DNA of 64,000 bases from Quadrisphaera sp. INWT6 (GCF_015390235.1 NZ_VUOH01000005.1:248001-312000); one strand, 5' to 3'; positions 15,530-24,987 are shown, counted from the stretch's first letter. Numbers and translations are program-made. Notes: generated by a model not told the origin, from the sequence alone.

Positions 15530-17110
15530 TCAGAGCCGGAAGGCGGAGACGACCTGGCGGAGCTCGCGAGCGGTGGTGAGCAGCTCGCCGGCGGTGGTGG
15601 TGGTCTGCGACGCACCGGACGTGGTCTGGGCGGCTGCGGCGGCGACGCCCTGGATGTTCGTGCTGATCTCCTGGGCCCCGGAGGACACCTCGGTGACCGA
15701 GCGGACCATCTCCGCCGTGGTCGCCGACTGCTCCTCCACGGCCGAGGCGACCGTCGCCTGCAGCGCGTCGATGCGGGAGATGACCTCGCTGATCTGCTCG
15801 ATCGCGCTGCGCGCCCCGGCGGCGTCGGCCTGGGCGGTCTGCACCCGGGCGACGATCTCGTCGGTGGCCCGCGCGGTCTGCGCCGCGAGGTCCTTGACCT
15901 CACCGGCGACGACGGCGAAGCCCTTGCCGGCCTCACCGGCGCGGGCGGCCTCGATGGTCGCGTTCAGGGCCAGCAGGTTGGTCTGCTCGGCGATCGAGGT
16001 GATCAGCTTCACGACGTCGCCGATCTCGCGGGACGAGGTGCCCAGGCGCTCCACGGTGGCGGCGGCGGCCTCGGCGGTGGTGACGGCGTCAGCGGCGGTG
16101 CGCGAGGCGGTCGCGGTGGAGGAGGCGATCTCGCCGATGGCGGAGGTCATCTCCTCACCGGCGGCGGCGATGGTCGACATCGAGGCGGAGATCTGCTCGG
16201 AGGCGGCGGCCACGAGCTGCGCCTGCACGGAGGACTCCTCCGCGCCGGAGGCGAGCTGGCTGGACACGGCGGTGAGCTGCTCGGAGGAGCCGGAGACGCC
16301 GGCGGCCTTCGCGGTGATGTCGCGGACCACGGAGGAGAGCCGCTCGATCGAGGCGTCGGTGGCGGCCGCCAGCTGCCCGACCTCGTCGGCGCTGGTGATG
16401 CCGGTGCGCTGGTCGAGGCGACCGTCGGCCAGGCCCTCCACCACGTCCAGCACCCGGCTCAGGGGGCGCGTGATGCCGCGGCCGATCACCAGGCCGAGGA
16501 CCAGGACCACGGCCAGGCCGACCGCGGCGACGGTGATGAAGAGCGCCAGGCTGCGGGCGTACGCCGCGTTCCCGCTGGCGACGAGGTCGTCGGCGGCCTT
16601 CGCCTCGGCGGCCCTCACCGTCTCCAGGGCGTCGAAGGCGGCGTCGGCAGCAGGGCTGACCTTGCTGTTGCGCAGCTCGTTGTAGCCGTCGGTGTCGCCG
16701 GCCACGGCGAGGGCGACGGACTGGTCGCGCAGGGTGGCCCAGGCGCCGACCGCGTCCCAGAGCGCCGTGCGCTGCGCCGCCGAGGCGCGCGGCGCGGTGC
16801 CCTGGTACGCCGTCCACGCCGCGTCGAGCGCGGTGACGTCGGTCTGGAGGTCCTGGGCGGTGCTCTGCTTGTCGTCAGCGCTCGCGAGCGCCACGCGCAG
16901 CACGTCGCTGCGCACGGTCAGCATCCCCGCGCGGACGTCGCCGAGGGCCGAGACGGACTCGAGCTGGCTGTCGATCGCCCGCCCGCGGTCCTGGGCCCCG
17001 GCGAGCTGGACCACCGCCGTGAGCACGACGGTGGCCACGAGCAGGGTGCTCAGCAGCAGCACGCCGCCGAGCTTGAACGTGATCTTGAGGTCCGCGAACC
17101 GCTGGGACAC
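15530..17110 (-). CDS. Methyl-accepting chemotaxis protein
   Basis: This is a transmembrane chemoreceptor that feeds CheA. The first transmembrane helix is residues ~12-36 ([16 protein letters not shown]). The ligand-binding part (~40-180) is helical, of the four-helix-bundle type. A second membrane helix ([20 protein letters not shown]) leads into a HAMP domain ([20 protein letters not shown]) and the signalling hairpin, whose tip [20 protein letters not shown] is diagnostic. GTG 17110 gives 526 residues and follows AGGAG by seven bases. It lies 46 bases before cheA and is probably the first gene of mcp-cheA-cheW. Its ligand is unknown. Confidence 0.93.
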   Translation of the reverse strand: MSQRFADLKITFKLGGVLLLSTLLVATVVLTAVVQLAGAQDRGRAIDSQLESVSALGDVRAGMLTVRSDVLRVALASADDKQSTAQDLQTDVTALDAAWTAYQGTAPRASAAQRTALWDAVGAWATLRDQSVALAVAGDTDGYNELRNSKVSPAADAAFDALETVRAAEAKAADDLVASGNAAYARSLALFITVAAVGLAVVLVLGLVIGRGITRPLSRVLDVVEGLADGRLDQRTGITSADEVGQLAAATDASIERLSSVVRDITAKAAGVSGSSEQLTAVSSQLASGAEESSVQAQLVAAASEQISASMSTIAAAGEEMTSAIGEIASSTATASRTAADAVTTAEAAAATVERLGTSSREIGDVVKLITSIAEQTNLLALNATIEAARAGEAGKGFAVVAGEVKDLAAQTARATDEIVARVQTAQADAAGARSAIEQISEVISRIDALQATVASAVEEQSATTAEMVRSVTEVSSGAQEISTNIQGVAAAAAQTTSGASQTTTTAGELLTTARELRQVVSAFRL

Positions 17111-17167
17111 CGGGAGCTCCTGGGGGGGGAAGGTGAGCACCGCCCTCGGAGGAAGGCTGCAGTGGTC

Positions 17168-17196
17168 TCATCGGCGGGGAGGGGTGCTGACCTGAG
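17168..17196 (-). promoter_or_regulatory. Possible sigma-28 promoter for mcp-cheA-cheW
   Basis: On the minus strand GCCGATGA (17168-17175) matches seven of eight bases of the classical FliA -10 (GCCGATAA). CTCAG lies 16 bases further upstream as a weak -35. It precedes the first gene of the operon by 58 bases, and fliA is encoded nearby. This is a motif match only. Confidence 0.35.
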
Positions 17197-17310
17197 CGCC
17201 GCCGGCCCACGAGATCACCAGCCGCGGCCGAGGGGGGTCTCCCGGACGGCCGACACCCCAGCGGGACCGGTCCGCTCAACACCCGGGGACGGGCTGCCGA
17301 TGCAGGGGCC

Positions 17311-17760
17311 ATGACCTCCTCCGCCACGAGCTCCCGCACCCAGAGCGAGCAGTCCGACCCCGGTCGCCGCTGGACGCCGGTGCGCCTGGCGGGTGCCGGC
17401 CTGGGAGCCGTGTACCTGCTCGTCGGCGTGGTGGGCTTCGTGCTCACCGGCGTCAGCGAGTGGTCGATGCACAACCACGCCACGATCCTGCTGTTCCAGA
17501 TCAACCCCGTGCACAACGTCGCCCACCTCGGGCTGGGCGGTGCGCTGCTGGTCGGCGCGCTGCTGGGCACCGAGGCCGCGCGCAGCGTCGACCGCCTCGT
17601 CGGCGTCGTGTTCCTCCTGCTGGGCCTGGTGGGCCCGTTCGTGATGGGCGGCCACATGGACCCCATCGCCCTGAACAGCCCCGACCACGCGCTGCACCTC
17701 GGCACCGCCGCGGTGCTCCTGGGCGTCGTCTGGGCCACCCGCACCCGCCAGCGGGCCTGA
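17311..17760 (+). CDS. DUF4383 integral membrane protein
   Basis: This is a 149-residue membrane protein of the actinobacterial DUF4383 family, whose function is unknown. Four hydrophobic segments are visible: AGLGAVYLLVGVVGFVLTG near residue 28, GLGGALLVGALLG, LVGVVFLLLGLVGPFVMGG and LGTAAVLLGVVWA. The family motif NPVHNVAHLGLGG lies between the first two. It begins with a hydrophilic Ser/Thr/Gln leader of about 20 residues. Transcription is divergent from mcp. It is 13 bases from the GGDEF/EAL gene, so the two may be cotranscribed, although no functional link is known. Confidence 0.88.
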   Translation: MTSSATSSRTQSEQSDPGRRWTPVRLAGAGLGAVYLLVGVVGFVLTGVSEWSMHNHATILLFQINPVHNVAHLGLGGALLVGALLGTEAARSVDRLVGVVFLLLGLVGPFVMGGHMDPIALNSPDHALHLGTAAVLLGVVWATRTRQRA

Positions 17761-17773
17761 GGCGGGTCACCCG

Positions 17774-19681
17774 GTGGACGAGCCGACGGCGCCCCGCGCC
17801 CCCGGACCGCTGCAGCGGACGCGCACGGTCCTCGTGGACCTGGTGCTCGCGGCGTCGGCCCAGACCCCCGTCATCGTCAAGGTCGGCGGCCCGGTCCTGG
17901 CCGTGTCCCTGGGCATGGCCCTCTACCTCGAGGGCGCGCTCGACACGGAGGCCTGCGGCGGCACCCCGGCGTGCACCGAGCTGAGCCAGCAGGTCTCCCT
18001 GGTCACCACCGACGGCACCGCGCTGATGCTCGTGGTGCTCTGGCTGGTCTTCATCGCCTTCGTGGGGCGCCGCACGAAGCGCCTGGCCGACGTCGCCCGT
18101 CGCGTCGCCGAGGGCGACCTGACCGCACGGGTCGGTGACCGCGCCCGGCACGGCGGCTCCGCCCGTCCCCCGCGCGACGAGCTGATGGTGGTGAGCACCC
18201 AGTTCGACACCATGCTCGACACCCTGGTGAGCGAGCAGCAGCGCCTGGTGGGCCTCACCGAGGAGCTGGAGCACCAGGCCACCCACGACGCCGTCACCGG
18301 CCTGGGCAACCGCACGCTGCTGCTGCGGCACCTCGAGGGGATGCTCGCGCAGCCGCGCAGCACCCCCCTGGCCGTGGTGAAGGTGGAGCTGGACGACCTC
18401 GCCACCATCGACGCCACCCTCGGCCACGACGTCGGGGAGCTCGTGGTGTCCACCACGGCCCTGCGCCTGTCCGCCGCCGTGCGCGGCGACGAGCGCGTCG
18501 TCCGCGCGACCGGGTCCGTCTTCGCCGTGCTGGTCGACGACGTCCCCGACGACGCCGACGCGGCCGCCATCGCGCTGCGCCTGCTCGAGGTCGTGAACCG
18601 GCCCGTCGACGTCGAGGGCGCCACCATCGTCGTCAGCGCCTGCGCCGGCGCCGTGCTGCACCGCCCGGGCGAGGACCGCACCGCCGAGGACGTGCTCCGC
18701 GACGCCTCCCTGGCGCTGCACTCCGCCCAGCGCTCCGGCGCCGAGGCCGAGTCCACGGCCCGCACCGTGCTCTACACGTCGCGCCTGCGCGAGGAGGTGC
18801 TGGAGCGCTCGCGCACCGCCGACGAGCTGCGGGCCACCCTCACGGGGCAGCCCGGCACCGGTGCGCTGGAGGTGCACTACCAGCCGTACGCGCTGCTCAC
18901 CGACCCGTCCCGCGTGGCGGGGTTCGAGGCCCTGGTCCGCTGGCAGCACCCCCAGCGCGGGCTGGTGTCGCCGCTGGAGTTCGTGCCGGTCGCCGAGGAG
19001 GTCGGGCTCATCCGCCCGATCGGCCTGCGGGTGCTGCAGGACGCCGCGGAGCGCTCCGCCGCCTGGCACGCCCTCGACCCGTCGCGGGCCTGGACCACCA
19101 GCGTCAACCTCTCGCCGCAGCAGCTCCTCGACGTCGACCTCGTGCACCGCGTCGGCGACGTGCTGGCGCGCACCGGGCTGGCGCCGCACCTGCTCACCCT
19201 CGAGCTCACCGAGACCGCGATGATGCTCGACCTCGACGGCGCCGCCCGCCGCCTGCAGGCGCTGCGCGACATCGGCGTCGGCATCGCCATCGACGACTTC
19301 GGCACCGGCTCGTCGTCGCTGTCGTACCTGCACCAGCTCCCCGTCGACGTCGTCAAGCTCGACCGGGCGTTCATCTCCCGCCTCGAGGACGACACGACGT
19401 CGCTGGCCATGGTGCGCGCGGTGCTCGACATCGCCTCCGCGCTGGGGCTGACCACGATCGCCGAGGGCATCGAGACCCCCGGCCAGCTCCGCATCCTCGG
19501 CGAGCTCGGCTGCGACAAGGCGCAGGGCTTCCTGCTGTCGCGACCGGTGCCCCAGGACGTCGCCCAGGACCTGCTGGTCGGCACCCGCCGGCTCGGGGGC
19601 CAGCCCGGGGACCAGCCCGGGGACCAGCCCGGACGTCACCTCGGAGGCGCCGAGACCGGTGGTCTGCGGGTCACGTCGTGA
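17774..19681 (+). CDS. HAMP-GGDEF-EAL protein with degenerate GGDEF, likely c-di-GMP phosphodiesterase
   Basis: This membrane protein is likely to hydrolyse c-di-GMP. Two membrane segments flank a short outer loop with two cysteines (ACGGTPACTEL). HAMP-like RRTKRLADVARRVAEGDLTA leads to a GGDEF domain beginning THDAVTGLGNRTLL. The catalytic GGDEF is replaced by ATGSVF, so cyclase activity is not expected. The EAL domain is complete: FEALVRWQHP, NLSPQQL, LELTETAMM, IDDFGTGSSSLSYL, KLD and GIET. The 635-residue protein ends in a short repeated QPGD tail. The GTG start has a weak ribosome site. Its stop overlaps the next GGDEF gene by four bases. Confidence 0.9.
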   Translation: MDEPTAPRAPGPLQRTRTVLVDLVLAASAQTPVIVKVGGPVLAVSLGMALYLEGALDTEACGGTPACTELSQQVSLVTTDGTALMLVVLWLVFIAFVGRRTKRLADVARRVAEGDLTARVGDRARHGGSARPPRDELMVVSTQFDTMLDTLVSEQQRLVGLTEELEHQATHDAVTGLGNRTLLLRHLEGMLAQPRSTPLAVVKVELDDLATIDATLGHDVGELVVSTTALRLSAAVRGDERVVRATGSVFAVLVDDVPDDADAAAIALRLLEVVNRPVDVEGATIVVSACAGAVLHRPGEDRTAEDVLRDASLALHSAQRSGAEAESTARTVLYTSRLREEVLERSRTADELRATLTGQPGTGALEVHYQPYALLTDPSRVAGFEALVRWQHPQRGLVSPLEFVPVAEEVGLIRPIGLRVLQDAAERSAAWHALDPSRAWTTSVNLSPQQLLDVDLVHRVGDVLARTGLAPHLLTLELTETAMMLDLDGAARRLQALRDIGVGIAIDDFGTGSSSLSYLHQLPVDVVKLDRAFISRLEDDTTSLAMVRAVLDIASALGLTTIAEGIETPGQLRILGELGCDKAQGFLLSRPVPQDVAQDLLVGTRRLGGQPGDQPGDQPGRHLGGAETGGLRVTS

Positions 19682-20685
19682 CCCCCCGCCCCGGAGCGGC
19701 GGCGCGCGCCCTGGGCCTCGTGGGGCTGCTGTCGTCGGCGCTCGTCCTGGTGTCGACGCTCTTCCCGTCAGCGGTGGACGACACCACCGCCGTCCGCGCG
19801 GTCGCCCTCTCGGCCGGGCTGGTCGCCGCCGGCATGTTCCTGCCGGTGTGGCGGCGCCTGCCCGCCCGGGCGACGCTCGTCATGCTGCCGCTGGCGATGG
19901 CGCTCATCGCCGTCCACAACACCGTCGGTGACGACGACCCCTACCGCTACGGCGTCTTCTTCCTGCTGCTCTTCGTCTGGGTCGGGATGCACCACCCGCG
20001 CTGGACCTCGCTGACGGCCGGACCCCTGGCGCTGGTGGCGTACACGGTGCCCCTCCTGCTGCACCACCACCCCGACGCCGCGTGGACCGCCGTCTACGCC
20101 GTCCCGGTGTTCGTGGTGGTCGGCGAGGTCATCGCCGCGCGCTCGCGGGCGCTCGGGCGGGCCACCGCCGAGCTGCGCCGCCTGGCGCACACCGACCCCC
20201 TCACGGGCCTGCTGGACCGCCGGGCGTTCACGACGTCGGTGGAGCGGCTCCGCGCGACCGGGGAGACCGGGGCGCTGGTGGCGTTCCTCGACCTCGACGG
20301 GTTCAAGCCGGTCAACGACACCCTCGGGCACGCCGCCGGCGACGCCCTCCTGCTGCGCATCTCCGCCTACCTCGTGAGCGACGTGCGCTCGGGTGACCTG
20401 GTGGCGCGCCTCGGCGGCGACGAGTTCGGGCTGCTGCTGCGCCACGCCGCCGGTGACGAGGACGAGTCCGTGCTCGACCGCCTGTCCGCCGCCGTGGCGG
20501 AGGCCTCTCCCCCGGGCGTCCCCGTGGGCGTCAGCGTCGGGCTGGCCCGCCTGGACGACCACCCGGACGTCGAGGCCGCGCTGCGGACCGCCGACGAGGC
20601 GATGTACGCCGCCAAGCGCTCGGCGCGGGCGAGCGGCGCCCAGTCACCGGCCGGGCGGCGCGAGGGCCAGCCCCTGGCCGGCTGA
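19678..20685 (+). CDS. Membrane diguanylate cyclase (GGDEF)
   Basis: The 335-residue protein has five or six N-terminal hydrophobic segments (residues ~10-150, such as LVMLPLAMALIAVHN and FFLLLFVWVGM). A GGDEF domain follows, starting HTDPLTGLLDRRAF with FLDLDGFKPVNDTLGHAAGD and the intact active site ARLGGDEFGLLL. It should make c-di-GMP. No RxxD inhibitory site is seen at the usual spot (VSDVRSGDLVARLGG). It is coupled by a four-base overlap to the phosphodiesterase-like gene before it, so synthesis and breakdown are produced together. These probably tune motility from the adjacent flagellar locus. Confidence 0.92.
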   Translation: MTPRPGAAARALGLVGLLSSALVLVSTLFPSAVDDTTAVRAVALSAGLVAAGMFLPVWRRLPARATLVMLPLAMALIAVHNTVGDDDPYRYGVFFLLLFVWVGMHHPRWTSLTAGPLALVAYTVPLLLHHHPDAAWTAVYAVPVFVVVGEVIAARSRALGRATAELRRLAHTDPLTGLLDRRAFTTSVERLRATGETGALVAFLDLDGFKPVNDTLGHAAGDALLLRISAYLVSDVRSGDLVARLGGDEFGLLLRHAAGDEDESVLDRLSAAVAEASPPGVPVGVSVGLARLDDHPDVEAALRTADEAMYAAKRSARASGAQSPAGRREGQPLAG

Positions 20686-20716
20686 CGGCACCGCTCCGGC
20701 CGCCCGACCCGTCGGG

Positions 20717-20804
20717 CGGAGGGCGTGGGATTCGAACCCACGGACTGGCAGGACCAGTCAGCAGTTTTCAAGACTGCCCCGTTCGGCCGCTCCGGCAGCC
20801 CTCC
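20717..20804 (-). tRNA. tRNA-Ser (UGA anticodon)
   Basis: The 88-base sequence folds into a class II tRNA. The acceptor arm is GGAGGGC with GCCCTCC, the anticodon stem is GCAGT/ACTGC with loop CTTGAAA (anticodon TGA), the long variable arm is serine-like, and the T-loop is GGTTCGAATCC. The discriminator is G, and the CCA end is not encoded. Confidence 0.95.
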
Positions 20805-20862
20805 TCGACCCCGCCCATCCTGCCGCACCGCGACCCCGGGGCGCAGGCGCCCGCCGGACGCC

Positions 20863-22146
20863 TCAGAAGCCGGTGCCGAGCTGCGGCTCCCGCTCCCCCA
20901 GCAGCGCGGTGCCGAGCCGCGCCAGAAGCTCGGGGCGCTCGGCCTCGACCAGGCCGGCGCGCGCCAGCGGGGCGAGCCGTGTGCCGCCGAGGTACGTCGC
21001 TCCCAGCGCGGCCACGCCGAGGCGCACGTCGGCGGGGGTGTCGGTCCGGGTGCACTCGGCGCCGTCCGGGCCGCCGCGCAGGCGCACCCGCGCCGAGGCG
21101 TCGACGCCCGGCAGCCCCGCGCCGCCGGGCTGGTCGACGACGTCGAGCACGACGTCGACCTCGCAGGAGTAGGTGCGCGCCGCGAGCGCGGCGGGCACGT
21201 CCAGGAGGCGCACCCACACGCCGTCGGCGACGGCCGTGGTCTCGACGGCGCGGGCGTCGGTGAGCAGGTGGGGCAGGGCGTCGTCGAGGGGGGTGCCGCG
21301 GCCGGTGGTGATCTCGTCGACGAGGTCGAGGGCGAGCAGCGAGCGCCACAGGGAGGCGTGCGCCGACGGGGTGGTGGAGACCAGCTCGCTCGTGCGGGCG
21401 CGCCCGTCCTGCAGGCGGTAGGTGGCGTACCCGTCGGGGTGCACGAGGGCGAAGAGCTCGGTGGCGCCGGAGCGCTGGCCGGGGGTGTCGGCGAGCAGCT
21501 GGTCCCACCACCCTGAGGTGCGCGTGAGGGCGCCCGGGGTCTGGGCGCACCAGCGCTCGTGCACGTCGGCGAGGTGCCGCCGGGCGGTGGCGGGACGCGC
21601 GTGGCGGGCGACCTGCGGCCCGGCGAGCGCCTCCGCCGCGGGGGTCAGGCGGGCGCGGCGGCGGTCGACGCGCGCGGTGCGCTCGGTGGTGGCGGCGCCG
21701 TAGCCGTAGCGGCCGTAGATGGTGGCCTCGCTGGCGGTGAGGACGGCGAGGGGCGCCCCCTCGGCGACCAGGCGGGTGTGCAGCTCGCCGAGCATCCGGC
21801 GCAGCAGGCCCCGGCGGCGCTGGTGCAGCGCCACGGCCACCCAGGTCACGCCGGGGACCGGCAGGCGCGCGCCGCCGGGCGCGGTCATCGTGAAGGAGCA
21901 GGAGCCGGCGGCGCCGACGAGCGCGTCGTGGGCGGGCAGGCCGTGGTCGCCGGTCTCCTCGGCCACCACGAAGCGCTCCGGCTCGATGACGCCCTCCAGG
22001 AGCGCGGCGTCGGCGTCCTCCCACGTGAAGCCGAAGGCCCGGCCGTCGAGCACCCGCACGGCGGCCGCGTCCTCGGCGGTGGCCCAGCGGACGGCGACGT
22101 CGGCGGTGGCGCCTGCGGGCGGGGTGGAGGGGGTCGGGCTGCTCAC
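20863..22146 (-). CDS. Eis-like GNAT N-acetyltransferase
   Basis: The protein resembles the Eis family: an N-terminal GNAT domain, a second GNAT-like domain and a C-terminal SCP2-like domain, usually hexameric and acetylating amines or aminoglycosides. The acetyl-CoA motif is VTWVAVALHQRRRGLLRRML, followed by LTASEATIYGRYGYG, a strong family signature. The last residue is Phe, as in Eis, where the free carboxylate serves as a catalytic base. I chose GTG 22146 (427 residues); a GTG at 22179 would add 11 residues and neither has a clear ribosome site. It stands alone downstream of repeat elements. Its substrate is unknown. Confidence 0.85.
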   Translation of the reverse strand: MSSPTPSTPPAGATADVAVRWATAEDAAAVRVLDGRAFGFTWEDADAALLEGVIEPERFVVAEETGDHGLPAHDALVGAAGSCSFTMTAPGGARLPVPGVTWVAVALHQRRRGLLRRMLGELHTRLVAEGAPLAVLTASEATIYGRYGYGAATTERTARVDRRRARLTPAAEALAGPQVARHARPATARRHLADVHERWCAQTPGALTRTSGWWDQLLADTPGQRSGATELFALVHPDGYATYRLQDGRARTSELVSTTPSAHASLWRSLLALDLVDEITTGRGTPLDDALPHLLTDARAVETTAVADGVWVRLLDVPAALAARTYSCEVDVVLDVVDQPGGAGLPGVDASARVRLRGGPDGAECTRTDTPADVRLGVAALGATYLGGTRLAPLARAGLVEAERPELLARLGTALLGEREPQLGTGF

Positions 22147-22198
22147 CCCGGGCAGTCTGGCTCCGCGCTCCCCCGCCACGCCACCGGGTTCCCTCCCC

Positions 22199-22436
22199 CG
22201 TGATCATGGGCTTCCCGAGCACTTCCTCGGTCGTGGTGTCAGCGGGCCTCCGGAGCAGCCACGACCGGCGGCGCCCGGGCGCCCGTGACGATCGACGGGC
22301 AGAGTCCCCCAGGAGGGCACTAGTGATCCCCGCCACGGGCCTCCTGCCCGTCCGGCGTCACACCGCTCTCCGGCGGCGCGTTCGGGAAGCCCATGATCAC
22401 GGCCCGGCAGCGTTCCGGAGGTCCATGATCACGGGG
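22199..22436. repeat. Intergenic TGATCATG inverted-repeat cluster
   Basis: The 20-base arm at 22199-22218 is perfectly inverted at 22382-22401. A third copy of the core occurs at 22424-22431 beside a run of ten G. Between them, 22323-22349 matches the 27-mer at 1469-1495. No gene is supportable from 22147 to 22493. A frame open through it merely extends the PAC2 gene. Confidence 0.7.
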
Positions 22437-22493
22437 GGGGGGTGGGATGGATCAGGGGCACCGCGGGGTTGCACCTGCGGAGGAGGTGGCGCC

Positions 22494-23477
22494 GTGCTGG
22501 CACCCGAGGACCTGTACGAGGTGGTCGCCGAGGCGACCGCCACCGCGGACGGCGAGGCCGGCCCCGTGCTGCTGCACGCGCTGACCGGGTTCGTGGACGC
22601 CGGGTCGGCGTCGGAGCTGCTCGCGCAGCGGCTCCTGGCCGACCTCGACTCCCGCGTCCTGGCGCGCTTCGACGTCGACCTGGTGCACGACTACCGCGGC
22701 CGCCGCCCGCCGATGGCCTTCGCGGGCGACAGGTTCGCCTCGGTGGAGCTGCCCGAGCTGCTGCTGCACGAGGTCGTCGACGACGCCGGCACCCGGTTCC
22801 TGCTGCTCACCGGCCCGGAGCCCGACCTGCACTGGCAGCGCTTCACCGTCGCCGTCCACCAGCTCGCGCAGCGGTGGGGCGTGCGCCTGGCCGTCTCGGT
22901 GCAGGGAATCCCCTGGGCAGCGCCCCACACCCGTCCGGCCGCGCTGACGGCGCACGCCAGCGACCGCGCGCTCATCGCCGGTCGTCCCCGCTGGTTCAGC
23001 GACGTCGTGGTGCCGGGGCACGCCGGCGCCTTCCTCGAGCTGCAGCTGGGCGAGGCCGGTCTGCCCTCGATGGGCTTCTCGGTGCACGTGCCCCACTACC
23101 TGGGGGCCACGTCCTTCCCGCCGTCGACGGCGGCGCTGCTGGACGCCGTCGCCCAGGCGGCGGGCCTGCGCTTCGACGAGTCGCTGGCGGTGCTGTCGGC
23201 GGCCGCCGTCGACGTGCTCTCCCAGGTCGACGAGCAGGTCGCCGCCAGCGCCGAGACCCGCTCGGCCGTGGTCGCGCTGGAGGCGCAGTACGACGCCGTG
23301 CTCGCGGGCCGCGGCCTGCAGGGCGCCGACGGCTCGGTGATGGGCACCCCCCGGCTGCCCGACGACGAGGTCGCCGACGGCGACGAGCTGGCCGCCGAGC
23401 TGGAGCGGTTCCTGCGCTCGCAGGGCGGGGCCGACGGCTCCTCGGCGGGAGGCGCTCAGGCGCCCGACGGCTCCTGA
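22494..23477 (+). CDS. PAC2 family protein
   Basis: PAC2 proteins are relatives of eukaryotic proteasome assembly chaperone 2. Actinobacterial members are common, but their function is not established. GPVLLHALTGFVDAGSASEL is the family's opening motif, followed by FDVDLVHDYRGRRPPMAF, LLLTGPEPDLHWQRF and GFSVHVPHYLGATSFPPSTA. The GTG at 22494 gives 327 residues and follows GGAGGAGG by seven bases. The longer frame reaching 22200 reads through repeats and is not used. Its 3' end overlaps cysE on the opposite strand by 22 bases. The window also encodes the proteasome activator Bpa, but at a distance. Confidence 0.9.
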   Translation: MLAPEDLYEVVAEATATADGEAGPVLLHALTGFVDAGSASELLAQRLLADLDSRVLARFDVDLVHDYRGRRPPMAFAGDRFASVELPELLLHEVVDDAGTRFLLLTGPEPDLHWQRFTVAVHQLAQRWGVRLAVSVQGIPWAAPHTRPAALTAHASDRALIAGRPRWFSDVVVPGHAGAFLELQLGEAGLPSMGFSVHVPHYLGATSFPPSTAALLDAVAQAAGLRFDESLAVLSAAAVDVLSQVDEQVAASAETRSAVVALEAQYDAVLAGRGLQGADGSVMGTPRLPDDEVADGDELAAELERFLRSQGGADGSSAGGAQAPDGS

Positions 23478-24061
23478 GGCACCTCGAGGCGCGCCGGCAG
23501 CACCTTCGCCGGCACGCCCACCGCGGTCGCGCCGTCCGGCACGTCGACCAGGACGACGGCGCCCGCCCCCACGCGGGCGCCGCGGCCGACGTGCACCGGT
23601 CCGAGCACCGTGGCCCCGGCGCCGACGACCGCGCCGTCGCCCACGCTGGGGTGGCGGCGCGCCTGGCGCTGGTCGTCCACGGCCACCACCCGGCCGCCGA
23701 GGGTGGTCCCGTGGAAGAGCAGCACGTCGTCGCCGACGACGGCCGTCTCCCCGATGACCACGCCCGTGCCGTGGTCGATGACGAGCCGCCGCCCGATGCG
23801 CGCACCGGGGTGGATCTCCACCCCGGTGCGGCGGCGCGCCCAGTGCGCCACGAGCCGGGCGGGCAGCCGCCCCGCAGGGCCGGAGGTCCACAGGGCGTGG
23901 GCGAGGCGGTGCAGCCACACCGCGTGCAGCCCCGGGGTGACCAGCAGCACCTCGAGGCGCGAGCGGGCCGCGGGGTCGCGCAGCAGCACGGCCGCCACGT
24001 CCTCGCGGGCCCGCTCGCGCCAGGTGGCGGTCTGCCGGGTCAGCCGGGTCAGGCGGGTCAC
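23456..24061 (-). CDS. cysE: Serine O-acetyltransferase
   Basis: CysE makes O-acetylserine from serine and acetyl-CoA, the first step of cysteine synthesis. It is a left-handed beta-helix enzyme with hexapeptide repeats: [20 protein letters not shown], then [40 protein letters not shown] and [20 protein letters not shown]. The DHGTG motif carries the catalytic histidine. At 201 residues it is the short form typical of actinobacteria. The GTG start overlaps the cysK stop by four bases, so both enzymes are coupled. The C-terminal 22 bases overlap the convergent PAC2 gene. Confidence 0.93.
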   Translation of the reverse strand: MTRLTRLTRQTATWRERAREDVAAVLLRDPAARSRLEVLLVTPGLHAVWLHRLAHALWTSGPAGRLPARLVAHWARRRTGVEIHPGARIGRRLVIDHGTGVVIGETAVVGDDVLLFHGTTLGGRVVAVDDQRQARRHPSVGDGAVVGAGATVLGPVHVGRGARVGAGAVVLVDVPDGATAVGVPAKVLPARLEVPQEPSGA

Positions 24062-24987
24062 TGCATCAGGTCGCTGTACAGCACCGTCGACAGGTAGCGC
24101 TCCCCGAAGGAGGGGATGACGACGACGACGAGCTTCCCGTCCATCTCCGGCCGGCTGGCCACCTCGACGGCGGCCTTGAGCGCGGCGCCGGAGGACAGCC
24201 CCGCGAGGATGCCCTCCTCGGCGGCGGCGCGGCGGGCCCAGGCGACGGAGGTGTCGACGTCGACGTCGACCACCTCGTCGTAGACCGACGTGTCCAGGAC
24301 CTCCGGCACGAAGTTCGGCCCGATGCCCTGGATCTTGTGGGGGCCGGGCTGGCCGCCGTTGAGGATCGGGCTCTCGGCCGGCTCGACCGCCACGACGCGC
24401 AGGCCGGGCTTGCGCTGCTTCAGCACCTGGCCGACGCCGGTGATCGTGCCGCCGGTCCCGATGCCGGCGACGACGACGTCGACGCGGCCGTCGGTGTCCT
24501 CCCAGATCTCCTCGGCGGTGGTGCGGCGGTGCACCTCGGGGTTGGCGGCGTTCGCGAACTGGCGGACCTGCACCGCACCGCGCTCGGTGGCCACCTCGAC
24601 GGCGCGGGCCACGGCGCCCTTCATGCCCTCGCTGCCCGGGGTCAGCACGACCTCGGCGCCGTAGGCCCTCAGCAGCGCGCGGCGCTCCAGGCTCATCGTC
24701 TCGGGCATGGTCAGCACCACGCGGTAGCCGCGGGCCGCGCCCGCCATGGCCAGGCCGATGCCGGTGTTGCCGCTGGTGGCCTCGACCACCGTGCCGCCGG
24801 GCCGCAGCTCGCCGGAGGCCTCGGCGGCGTCGAGCATCGCGACCGCGATGCGGTCCTTGACGCTCGCGGAGGGGTTGTAGAACTCGAGCTTGGCGACCAC
24901 CTCCGCCCGTGCTCCCTCGGCGAGGCGGTTCAGCCTGACCAGCGGGGTCCGGCCGACGAGCTGGGTGACGTCGTCGTAGATGCGCAC
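24058..24987 (-). CDS. cysK: Cysteine synthase A
   Basis: CysK is a PLP enzyme forming cysteine from O-acetylserine and sulfide. Residues starting [20 protein letters not shown] match the usual beginning. The PLP lysine is in [10 protein letters not shown], the substrate loop is [12 protein letters not shown], and the phosphate-binding glycine loop is [15 protein letters not shown] 24987 gives 309 residues, the family norm. A GTG at 25002 would add five and sits against GGGAG, so the exact start is uncertain. It is followed in coupled fashion by cysE, forming a cysteine biosynthesis pair. No operator could be recognised. Confidence 0.94.
   Translation of the reverse strand: MRIYDDVTQLVGRTPLVRLNRLAEGARAEVVAKLEFYNPSASVKDRIAVAMLDAAEASGELRPGGTVVEATSGNTGIGLAMAGAARGYRVVLTMPETMSLERRALLRAYGAEVVLTPGSEGMKGAVARAVEVATERGAVQVRQFANAANPEVHRRTTAEEIWEDTDGRVDVVVAGIGTGGTITGVGQVLKQRKPGLRVVAVEPAESPILNGGQPGPHKIQGIGPNFVPEVLDTSVYDEVVDVDVDTSVAWARRAAAEEGILAGLSSGAALKAAVEVASRPEMDGKLVVVVIPSFGERYLSTVLYSDLMQ

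Noticed and set aside
22199-22436. TGATCATG cluster as a replication origin or DnaA box region
   Set aside because: No TTATCCACA-type boxes, no dnaA or dnaN nearby, and copies are scattered over the window.
22200-22493. N-terminal extension of the PAC2 gene
   Set aside because: It translates palindromic repeats. The GTG at 22494 has a strong ribosome site and begins the family-like sequence.
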